NCBI GenBank assembly: GCA_964451885.1
Contig: CAYVJW010000092.1
Location: 1-6,543, forward strand
Origin: CAYVJW01 sp964451885
Lineage (GTDB): Bacteria > Patescibacteriota > Gracilibacteria > UBA4473
Direction: 5' to 3'
Length of the DNA: 6,543 nucleotides
Shown here: one piece after another, positions 1-4,687 of the stretch
Position numbering within the stretch: the first letter of the stretch is position 1
Layout of the letters: the number at the start of each line of letters is the position of its first letter
Program-made: the position numbers and the translations under genes
Notes under the pieces: model-generated
Seen by the model: only the letters and a program-made list of their open reading frames with translations
Databases searched by the model: none
Told to the model about the DNA's origin: nothing

Positions 1-336
1 ATATTTTTATCAGTTTACTTCTCAACACATCACATCAAAATGGAACTTTGCCAAACATGAAAATAGAATTAATACTATAACTTGACTTTTTCGTAAAATC
101 ACTAAAATACACGGATTACTGAAGCTAAATTAGGTTTTGATGAGGTTGGAAGATGTTTAAAAAGGCAAAAAAAAAGTAAAATTTAAAAAATTGAGATATC
201 CCTTTCTATCGCTGGTTTTTTAATAGTTTTTTCAGTTGACTTCCTTCTCTTTTAAAAGTAAGATTTTAGTAACCTGAAGGTCGTTGAGAGAAAAAATGAC
301 TGACATGCCTGAATAGGATCTTTCTGCATGAGTAAG
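1..336. other. AT-rich non-coding stretch
   Basis: No convincing coding region is visible on either strand. The sequence is strongly AT-rich, with A tracts around 160-195 and T tracts around 217-235. A reading frame running antisense through 232-423 only mirrors the tRNA-like sequence at 337-414 and is not a gene. Confidence 0.6.
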
Positions 337-414
337 CGAAAAAACGGAGTTTGTGAACACTTCGCGAGGCTCATAACCTCCAGGTCGGCGGTTCGAATCC
401 GCCCCCCGCAACCA
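337..414 (+). pseudogene. Degenerate initiator tRNA-Met(CAU)-like sequence / possible tRNA-derived attachment site
   Basis: The 3' half is a textbook tRNA end. The anticodon loop CTCATAA (370-376, anticodon CAT 372-374) is followed by a variable loop, a perfect T-stem GGCGG/CCGCC around TTCGAAT (387-403), the 3' acceptor strand CCCCGCA (404-410), discriminator A and an encoded CCA (412-414). A D-stem GGAG/CTTC (346-349 and 360-363) lies at the right distance. The C337 x A410 mismatch at positions 1-72 is the hallmark of bacterial initiators. The 5' acceptor strand, however, is CGAAAAA where CGCGGGG is expected, so only one of the seven pairs can form. The D-loop lacks the usual GG, and the anticodon stem has a C x C mismatch at its first pair. 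It probably cannot fold as a working tRNA. It could be a decayed tRNA, or the hybrid junction left by an element that integrated into a tRNA 3' end. Confidence 0.6.
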
Positions 415-503
415 AACTAGCAAAACATTCTTTAAAAGTCGGATTTGTCGCTATATTATGCGGCAGGCCGTCTTTTGCTAGAACTAAGCCGCTACGGGAA
501 AAG

Positions 504-525
504 ATTGAAATTCGAGAATTTCAAT
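504..525. repeat. Perfect 22-nt palindrome (hairpin)
   Basis: Arms ATTGAAATTC (504-513) and GAATTTCAAT (516-525) are perfectly complementary around a 2-nt centre. It lies 80 nt beyond the stop of the minus-strand TPR gene. Read on the minus strand it is followed by CTTTT, so it could be a weak intrinsic terminator for that gene; an operator is an equally good guess. Confidence 0.5.
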
Positions 526-604
526 AGAAAAAGGAAAGCAAATATTTAGAACTAAATCTTCAATAGGATTAGAAGAAAGAGGATTGGTTTGAGGGAGGGT
601 TTAA

Positions 605-1237
605 TTATTTCTTCCCTGGCCCCTTAGCTCTCCCCGAGGGAAAAGACTTTTTAATAGAATCCAAAATCCTTAAATACTCTCTTGCCTGTTCAGAATCAGG
701 ATCAATATTTATAACCTTCAAAAATATAGTGTGGGCTTTGTCATATTGGGTTGAGTTCATATAACAAACCCCAAGGTCACATAAGATATTCGGGTCTGAA
801 GGATTTAAAGCCAGTGATCGCTCCAAAACGGCGATTCCTTGAGCCTTTCGGTTGTTATTATAAAAAGACCACCCCAGGCATCTCAATATTTCAGGATGAT
901 TCGGAAACATTTTATCAGCTTTTTCCAGTTCTTCGACTGATTTTTCCCATTTTTCCTCCAACGAAAGCAAAAACCCCATCAAATAATGAGCATTGGGAGA
1001 ATTCGGACTGATTTTCAAAGCTTGGGCTAAAGCCTTTTTTGCCTTTGTTAATTCTCGAAGAGACAAGTAATTATCGCCTAATTCTTCATAAGCCTCTGCA
1101 CATTTTGGCTCAGAAATGATGATTTTTTGAAGAAGCTCAACAGCTCCCTGGAAATGGCCTTCAAATTTTAAATTTTCTGCATTTTCCAGCATTTCCAGAA
1201 TGTAGTCTTCATATTGAAGTGATGGCTGTTGTTTCAT
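605..1237 (-). CDS. TPR (tetratricopeptide) repeat protein, 210 aa
   Basis: This protein consists almost wholly of tetratricopeptide repeats, helix-turn-helix units that build a curved scaffold for binding other proteins. Five units lie in exact 34-residue register: about 13-46, 47-80, 81-114, 115-148 and 149-182. They show the usual signature, for example LG..Y in the first helix, A..AL/VLE.SL in the second, and a P near each repeat end (ISPNSP, FPNHP, LNPSDP, IDPDS). A short basic, Gly/Pro-containing tail follows (about 195-210). There is no signal peptide or membrane segment, so it is probably a cytoplasmic adaptor. No catalytic domain is fused to it and its partner is unknown. The start at 1237 is supported by an extended -10 promoter about 27 nt upstream; no Shine-Dalgarno is visible. 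It is transcribed alone, and the mobile-element complex begins just upstream of its promoter. Confidence 0.93.
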   Translation of the reverse strand: MKQQPSLQYEDYILEMLENAENLKFEGHFQGAVELLQKIIISEPKCAEAYEELGDNYLSLRELTKAKKALAQALKISPNSPNAHYLMGFLLSLEEKWEKSVEELEKADKMFPNHPEILRCLGWSFYNNNRKAQGIAVLERSLALNPSDPNILCDLGVCYMNSTQYDKAHTIFLKVINIDPDSEQAREYLRILDSIKKSFPSGRAKGPGKK

Positions 1238-1263
1238 TAATTTTTGATTTCAAATACCTTCTA

Positions 1264-1292
1264 ATTATATCACAAAAAGTGTGATTAAGCAA
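1264..1292 (-). promoter_or_regulatory. Promoter of the TPR gene with overlapping dyad
   Basis: On the minus strand there is a TATAAT -10 box (1264-1269) preceded by TGA, making an extended -10 (TGnTATAAT). A weak TTGCTT -35 (1287-1292) lies 17 nt further upstream. The predicted transcript starts near 1257, leaving a leader of about 20 nt without Shine-Dalgarno. A perfect inverted repeat TCACA-N5-TGTGA (1270-1284) sits between -10 and -35, where a repressor would block polymerase. Confidence 0.65.
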
Positions 1293-1295
1293 GAG

Positions 1296-1304
1296 TTTTA
1301 AAGG
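1296..1304. repeat. Left 9-bp direct repeat of the composite element (putative target duplication)
   Basis: TTTTAAAGG occurs here and again at 3527-3535, directly outside the two terminal inverted repeats of the 1305-3526 unit. IS66-family elements usually duplicate 8 bp. One of the nine bases may be shared with the element end or match by chance. Confidence 0.6.
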
Positions 1305-1476
1305 GTGAAAGGTCACTGAGGTATTTCCCCCCTGTTAAGGGGGGTAGGGGGGTAAGTCCGAAGGAAATACAGAACGAACATGATTTATTCAGTTGCGATG
1401 TTTGTGCGAATTGCCTTCGGCTTTAACCCCCTAAATCCCCCTTCACAGGGGGACTTTACCCTCACTAAGTTTTCAC
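1305..1476. repeat. 172-bp MITE-like palindromic element with C/G tracts
   Basis: Two arms of about 75 nt are inverted copies of each other around a centre near 1390. The left arm runs GTGAAAGGTCACTGAGG, a C6 tract, CTGTTAAGG, two G6 tracts, then TCCGAAGG. The right arm, read on the minus strand from 1476, runs GTGAAAACTTAGTGAGG, a C5 tract, CTGTGAAGG, two G5 tracts, then GCCGAAGG. No coding frame is present. Ends related to those of the adjacent IS make it a likely non-autonomous relative (MITE) that the IS66 transposase could mobilise. Its transcript would form a very stable hairpin on either strand. Confidence 0.7.
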
Positions 1477-1501
1477 ATCAAGAGATGAAAGTTTACTGAG
1501 G
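1460..1501. repeat. 42-nt palindrome at the junction of palindromic element and IS
   Basis: The arm CCTCACTAAGTTTTCAC (1460-1476) and the arm ATGAAAGTTTACTGAGG (1485-1501) face each other across the 8-nt spacer ATCAAGAG. Two transposon ends thus stand back to back: the right end of the palindromic element and the presumed left end of the IS. The same arrangement and length recur at 3510-3551. It lies 27 nt beyond the transposase stop and could also act as a weak terminator. Confidence 0.6.
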
Positions 1502-1527
1502 AGAAAGCTAATCCCCAAAAGATCCCT

Positions 1528-2232
1528 CTAGATTTCCCCATTTTCGTCAAAATCCACAACTTTTTTATAGAGGTCGAAGAAATTTGTATCAGGATGAGTT
1601 TCGACCAACGAAAAAACAACCGAATATAGAATCGACAAAACGTCAGCTCCTTTCTGTGAGCGAGAACCGAAAGATTTTTTTCGTTTCAGTACCACTCGTT
1701 TTATGGCTCGTTCGGCTTTGTTGTTGTCCAGCGGTAGCCAGGGAAGCTTAAAAAATGTGAAGTAGCATTCTTTTCTCTCTTTTAGTGTTTTTTTGAGTGT
1801 CTTCAATTTTTCTGGATCGTGATCTGTTTCAACAAAGACGGCATCAAAAAACACTTCTAGATCTTTTCGCATTTGAGTTTTTTCTTCATCTGTCCATGTT
1901 CCATTGAGTAATTTCTTCCGAATTTTTTCAGCCTTCTTGTAGGCTATTGCAAATTTTTTATAAGTTCTCTGACAAGCCTTCTTTGTTTTTCCTGAAAGTT
2001 TCCCACTTTCTGCCAAGTCTCGAAACTTCCGATTAGGATGAGCCCAACAAAGACTGTGATCCTCAAAACAATTCGTATAAGATCCATAGTCGTCACTCAC
2101 GCCCTTCGATCCTTTTTTGTCTCCTCTTAGTTTCTCCGCTACATGCATTCCCCGACTGCAACCAAACCAAATAAGACGAAGCTGGCTTTCTACTCCCACT
2201 TTTATCCAGCAATAATTCCCTTCGCTTATCAC
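1528..2232 (-). CDS. IS66-family transposase, C-terminal catalytic part (interrupted gene)
   Basis: This is the downstream fragment of the split transposase. The figures show it from an in-frame GTG at 2232, which is probably not a real start. The same frame stays open to about 2307 and reads HYDETSW just upstream, the first catalytic Asp region of the IS66 DDE nuclease. The fragment carries SDDYGSY (second Asp, about residue 323 of the restored protein) and LDNNKAERAI (catalytic Glu, about residue 450), both diagnostic of IS66 transposases. It is followed by the conserved SFGSRSQKGA and LYSVVFSLVETHP region, and ends at TAG at a normal C-terminus. All catalytic residues are intact, but without the N-terminal DNA-binding part, and with no evident ribosome-binding site, this piece is unlikely to work alone. 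Confidence 0.9.
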   Translation of the reverse strand: MISEGNYCWIKVGVESQLRLIWFGCSRGMHVAEKLRGDKKGSKGVSDDYGSYTNCFEDHSLCWAHPNRKFRDLAESGKLSGKTKKACQRTYKKFAIAYKKAEKIRKKLLNGTWTDEEKTQMRKDLEVFFDAVFVETDHDPEKLKTLKKTLKERKECYFTFFKLPWLPLDNNKAERAIKRVVLKRKKSFGSRSQKGADVLSILYSVVFSLVETHPDTNFFDLYKKVVDFDENGEI

Positions 2233-2290
2233 CCCTCCTTGGCTTTTCGTTTTCCAGCTCGTTTCGTCGTAATGAGCACCGAACTCTTTA

Positions 2291-2446
2291 GGGGCTTGGC
2301 AGGAAATAAGTTACCAAGTTTGATGAGATTTTTTTTCGTGTACGAGAAAGAGAAGCTGAGTCATATTATAATATGGCGAAGTTTTTCTGACGAAGTACAC
2401 GGAGAAAAAGATATTAAAATTGGTAAGTTATTTACTGCTAAGTCCC
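2291..2446. mobile_element. 156-bp hairpin MITE inserted in the transposase gene
   Basis: The whole insert is one imperfect inverted repeat, symmetrical about 2368.5. The left end GGGGCTTGGCAG and the right end, read inward, GGGACTTAGCAG are followed by AAATAA(G/C)TTACCAA in both arms, then CGTGTAC in both arms. At the centre is a perfect 14-nt palindrome CATATTATAATATG (2362-2375). TTA lies at both borders (2288-2290 and 2447-2449), which fits a 3-bp target duplication. Removing the insert and one TTA (159 nt) joins the transposase frame as DTEYKEFGAHYDETSW. The insert is in phase but brings two TAA stops, one from each TAACTTA-type arm. A TNA target is typical of some IS5-family groups; the parent family here is a guess. 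Confidence 0.85.
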
Positions 2447-3219
2447 TTATATTCCGTGTCCAATTCATCTACAAGATAATTATAATAGGGCATTAGTAGC
2501 CGACTTTCTCCTTCCAAAATATTAGCTACCTCTCCTTTGCTGAACTTTACATCGTATAACTCCTTCATGCTCTTCCGAACTTCCTCGTAACTCAACCCCT
2601 GAATAACCGTTTGGTATACCACCATCCGACGAACATTTTCTCCAATAATCGCCGACTGCTTCAGTATCTCCATCGCAAATTGGCGTTTGTTGCATTTCTG
2701 ACATCGCCCACTCTCTACTCGTGTTTCTACGATCTTTTTAGCAGTCTTGATAAACGCCTCAACATTACGAAGGTCTTCTTGATAATGGATGTGCTCCTTT
2801 TTATCCACAACCTCTTCTCCACATTCGGGGCAGTTTTCCAATTCCAGGATTAAATGATCAGTTACATCCCTGGGGTTTGGTTCGGGTCTTCGGTAGCTGG
2901 AGGCCTCCCTTTTTTTAGGCTTCTTTTTTTCTGTTTCTTCCTCCTGCCTTCCTTCCGTTTCAGGAGCAGAAGTTGCTTGTACCTTTTTGTTGCCTCGTTT
3001 CTTCCCGAACTTCAGGATTTGGATTTCTTCCAGTTGGAGGAGTATCTTTTCCAGTTGTTTCTGATTTTCTTCTTTTATGCGAGCATTCTCTGCCTTTAGT
3101 TCTTTGTTTTCTTTTCGAACCCGATCACTTCGTTCCTTTAATCCGGGATACAAAATCTTTTCATAGTTGTGTAATTTTTGAAGTCGTTTCCGAATTTCTG
3201 CTTCTGGGATTTTTATCAT
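2428..3219 (-). CDS. IS66-family transposase, N-terminal part (interrupted gene)
   Basis: This is the upstream fragment of a transposase that would be 510 aa without the hairpin insertion. An N-terminal leucine-zipper-like coiled coil (about 28-66, ENKELKAENARIKEEN) leads to the family's LKFGKKR motif (69-75). A charged linker comes next (about 80-115), then a zinc ribbon with CPEC (130-133) and CQKC (173-176), as in the IS66 zinc-finger domain. A helical region before the catalytic core follows (about 180-255). The native sequence ends at about Y257-K258; the last five residues (GLSSK) and the stop come from the insert. The start ATG at 3219 lies 25 nt from an extended -10 promoter and has no Shine-Dalgarno. 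The fragment could still be made and bind DNA, so it might act as an inhibitor of related elements, but that is speculation. Confidence 0.9.
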   Translation of the reverse strand: MIKIPEAEIRKRLQKLHNYEKILYPGLKERSDRVRKENKELKAENARIKEENQKQLEKILLQLEEIQILKFGKKRGNKKVQATSAPETEGRQEEETEKKKPKKREASSYRRPEPNPRDVTDHLILELENCPECGEEVVDKKEHIHYQEDLRNVEAFIKTAKKIVETRVESGRCQKCNKRQFAMEILKQSAIIGENVRRMVVYQTVIQGLSYEEVRKSMKELYDVKFSKGEVANILEGESRLLMPYYNYLVDELDTEYKGLSSK

Positions 3220-3243
3220 TTTTAGTTGTTAAATTATGCCTAA

Positions 3244-3249
3244 ATTATA
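3244..3249 (-). promoter_or_regulatory. Extended -10 box of the transposase gene
   Basis: TATAAT preceded by TGG on the minus strand (TGnTATAAT). The -35 position has only a weak TTTTAA-like match, as is common for extended -10 promoters. The predicted leader is about 18 nt and has no Shine-Dalgarno. Confidence 0.55.
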
Positions 3250-3272
3250 CCAGCAAAAAGCTCAATTAAAAG

Positions 3273-3509
3273 CCTAAATAAGCCAAAAAGTGCCACTCTA
3301 CAATGTAGGAAAATTCGTTTTTTGTTTCCACATTTCCAGGACTTTGTTCCAGCTCTTTCAAGCTCGATCTCAGGCCATTCTCACCTTATTAAAACTTCTT
3401 AATCCTTTTTTTTGTTTCCTCGTGAACACGCTTAAATAAAGGACTACTTTTTTTCGTACTCGTTTCTGTCAAGTCAAAATGACTTCCAAGGCAAGCGGAC
3501 AGACCGACA
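3273..3509. other. Non-coding interior of the IS, upstream of the transposase
   Basis: Neither strand has a supported reading frame here, so companion genes such as tnpA and tnpB of larger IS66 elements are absent. Small dyads are visible: AAGTCA-AAA-TGACTT (3471-3485) and CGTGAACACG (3421-3430). The region is unusually long for an IS leader and may be a remnant. Confidence 0.5.
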
Positions 3510-3551
3510 CCTCAGTGGCCTTTCACTTTTAAAGGTGAAAACTTACTGAGG
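3510..3551. repeat. 42-nt palindrome at the right end of the compound element
   Basis: The arm CCTCAGTGGCCTTTCAC (3510-3526) is the right end of the 1305-3526 unit. Across the 8-nt spacer TTTTAAAG it faces GTGAAAACTTACTGAGG (3535-3551), another copy of the same terminal motif lying outside the unit. It matches the 42-nt palindrome at 1460-1501 in length, arm and spacer size. The outer arm may be the end of an older element next to which the present one inserted. Confidence 0.6.
3527..3535. repeat. Right 9-bp direct repeat of the composite element
   Basis: This is the second copy of TTTTAAAGG, immediately outside the right terminal repeat ending at 3526. Its partner is at 1296-1304. Confidence 0.6.
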
Positions 3552-3582
3552 TTCAATTACTCTCAGCCATAAAAAAATATAT

Positions 3583-3615
3583 AAAAAATCGTAAATCGAA
3601 AATTCGAGTAATGAT
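3583..3615 (-). terminator. Intrinsic terminator of the 3672-4277 gene
   Basis: A 28-nt hairpin (3588-3615) has arms ATCGTAAATCGAA and TTCGAGTAATGAT around AA, with 10 of 13 positions paired. On the minus strand it is followed by a T run and a further T7 tract. It lies about 57 nt past the gene's stop. A short T4 run also follows on the plus strand, so weak bidirectional action is possible. Confidence 0.6.
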
Positions 3616-3671
3616 TTTTGACTTGCAGATATTTCGGAATACTTTGTGGAAGATGTGGGAAATTACTATTG

Positions 3672-4277
3672 TTATTCCCCCGTCTCTTCTTCTCCAAAAC
3701 CATCATTTCCCGGCTTATCGGGAAGAATATTTTCAATTGCCGCCCAATTTGAACCTTCTTTTACAGGGACGACGATGGTGACCGTATCTCCTACGTGCGC
3801 TCGGAAAAAAGTTACCGAAGCATACAGTACGTTATATGTTTTACCTTCAGAAAGAACTTGATACTGAGAACCGTCAAGAACCAGGCGTCCGGTAATTAAT
3901 TTACGTGGCACAGGGGAAATTTGTTTATAAACAAATGCACCGGTTGGCTGGATAATTAATTTTAAACCGTCTCCTTCAATCAGCTTTGATTTAGAAGCAT
4001 AATTTGCCGGGACAGGGTATTTTGTTCCGTTTTGGGCAATCATATTTTGCCCGTCAAAGGCACCTTCGATCACTTTCATTTCTTCTTCGGACAAAGTACT
4101 TTCCCTTCGGCTTTCTACCATTTTTTCTATTTGTACATTTAGCGCGTCCGTTTCTATCCCGAGATCTTCTGCCAAAAGCTGCATCCATTTTTCTGCAGCT
4201 TGTATCGAGGATTTTGCACTAAAAATTGACTCCCCGAGTTTTTCCAAAAGATCATTCAATTTTTCTTTCTTTTTCAT
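3672..4277 (-). CDS. Conserved protein of unknown function, 201 aa
   Basis: No function can be assigned. The N-terminal third (1-75) is helical and charged: MKKKEKLNDLLEKLGESIF, then a second amphipathic segment and LSEEEMKVIEGAF. From about 85 to 187 the protein is beta-rich, with conserved-looking segments KLIEGDGLKLII, GAFVYKQISPVPRK, YNVLYASVTFFRAHVGDTVTIVVP and NWAAIENI. An acidic Gly-rich tail (188-201) ends the protein. From memory this matches an uncharacterised family frequent in Patescibacteria/CPR genomes, sometimes loosely labelled in databases; no search backs this. There is no signal peptide or membrane segment, so it is probably cytoplasmic. Start 4277 follows a near-consensus promoter. 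GAGGTGAT lies 14-21 nt upstream but sits where the transcript should begin, so it may not serve as a ribosome-binding site. It is divergent from the exported peptide gene at 4379. Confidence 0.85.
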   Translation of the reverse strand: MKKKEKLNDLLEKLGESIFSAKSSIQAAEKWMQLLAEDLGIETDALNVQIEKMVESRRESTLSEEEMKVIEGAFDGQNMIAQNGTKYPVPANYASKSKLIEGDGLKLIIQPTGAFVYKQISPVPRKLITGRLVLDGSQYQVLSEGKTYNVLYASVTFFRAHVGDTVTIVVPVKEGSNWAAIENILPDKPGNDGFGEEETGE

Positions 4278-4298
4278 GTATTTTTTTTAAATCACCTC

Positions 4299-4327
4299 AT
4301 TATAGCATCTTTATTAAGTATTTTCAA
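4299..4327 (-). promoter_or_regulatory. Near-consensus sigma-70-type promoter
   Basis: Minus strand: TTGAAA -35 (4322-4327), a 17-nt spacer, and TATAAT -10 (4299-4304) preceded by TGC (extended -10). This is the best promoter in the window, which suggests the 201-aa protein is made constitutively and well. The predicted start near 4292 gives a leader of about 15 nt. Confidence 0.8.
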
Positions 4328-4378
4328 GCTTTTTACTTTGATTTTTTTTGAGGGATTCTTAAGATTAATAAAAAATTT

Positions 4379-4558
4379 ATGAAACCATTTATTTTATGTA
4401 CGGTATTTTGTATCGGCGTTTGCGTTGGAGCCCTTGCTGAAGCAGTATTGGCAGATAAACCGGTCGATAGTAAAGTTACGGTTGAACCTCTCAAAGTTGT
4501 TCCTCAAAGGGCAAATGTGTCCGGGTTTAGAGGAAGAGGAGGCGGTTCCTGCGGATAG
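4379..4558 (+). CDS. Putative exported 59-aa peptide with Gly-rich Cys tail
   Basis: An ATG at 4379 opens a 59-codon frame ending in TAG at 4558. The N-terminus (MKPFIL) starts a hydrophobic segment of about 20 residues with three cysteines four apart (C7, C11, C15), then signal-peptidase-like sites (GALA, VLA) around residues 20-26. The mature part is polar (DKPVDSKVTVEPLKVV) and ends in RGRGGGSCG, with a lone cysteine as the second-last residue. No lipobox is visible, so it is probably not a lipoprotein. It lies 129 nt upstream of a DsbA-like gene on the same strand. A weak promoter (TTGATT at 4338, TAAGAT at 4360) would give an almost leaderless transcript; no Shine-Dalgarno is close. I recognise no family. 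It could be a small periplasmic protein, a substrate of the oxidoreductase, or a modified-peptide precursor. The signal-like N-terminus argues against a chance frame. Confidence 0.55.
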   Translation: MKPFILCTVFCIGVCVGALAEAVLADKPVDSKVTVEPLKVVPQRANVSGFRGRGGGSCG

Positions 4559-4635
4559 AATTTATCGGGATTTTAATAAATTATGTTTAAATTTTCCCTT
4601 TGTTTTAAGTATTTTTTATCGATTATTACCTAGTT

Positions 4636-4671
4636 AAGTATTAAGTATTTATTCCTCACTCCTTAATACTT
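4636..4671. repeat. 10-bp inverted repeat between the peptide gene and the dsbA-like gene
   Basis: Perfect arms AAGTATTAAG (4636-4645) and CTTAATACTT (4662-4671) stand around a 16-nt loop, ending 16 nt before the start codon at 4688. It could be an operator, a weak AT-rich terminator for the upstream peptide gene, or a leader hairpin controlling the downstream one. The T run after it is poor (ATTATTTTCC). Confidence 0.45.
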
Positions 4672-4687
4672 CATAATTATTTTCCAA

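Larger units (their letters stand above)
1305..3526. mobile_element. Compound IS66-family element (IS plus adjacent palindromic element)
   Basis: The ends match as inverted repeats: GTGAAAGGTCACTGAGGT from 1305 inward, and GTGAAAGGCCACTGAGGT reading inward from 3526 on the minus strand (17 of 18 identical). Perfect 9-bp direct repeats TTTTAAAGG lie immediately outside (1296-1304 and 3527-3535). Inside are a palindromic element (1305-1476), an 8-nt spacer, then the IS66-family transposase unit (from about 1485). The inner ends at 1476 and 1485 carry variants of the same terminal sequence but have no matching flanking duplication. The duplication pattern therefore fits the whole block moving as one unit using its outermost ends. 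The transposase is interrupted by a second insertion, so the unit is probably immobile unless a transposase is supplied from elsewhere. Confidence 0.65.

Noticed and set aside
232..423. 63-aa minus-strand reading frame
   Set aside because: It runs antisense through the tRNA-like sequence; its LRGADSNRRPGGYE stretch is the typical reverse reading of a tRNA T-arm and anticodon region.
1477..1484. ATCAAGAG as a target duplication of the IS alone (1485-3526) or of the palindromic element alone (1305-1476)
   Set aside because: No second copy lies at the other end of either element; only the outer TTTTAAAGG pair matches.
1301..1501. CRISPR array
   Set aside because: The repeats are inverted, differ in length and spacing, and match transposon ends; there are no regularly spaced direct repeats and no cas genes.
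2228..2450. Programmed frameshift or two-subunit organisation of the transposase
   Set aside because: Both halves are in the same frame (offset 987 nt), and the break coincides with an insert bounded by TTA that can be removed cleanly. Insertional interruption explains it better.
2143..2496. 117-aa plus-strand frame across the transposase and hairpin insert
   Set aside because: It is a shadow of the minus-strand transposase and the inverted-repeat insert, with no recognisable protein features.
2611..3269. Plus-strand frames of 80-98 aa rich in Phe/Leu
   Set aside because: They are antisense to the Lys/Glu-rich transposase N-terminus, which produces artificial hydrophobic frames.
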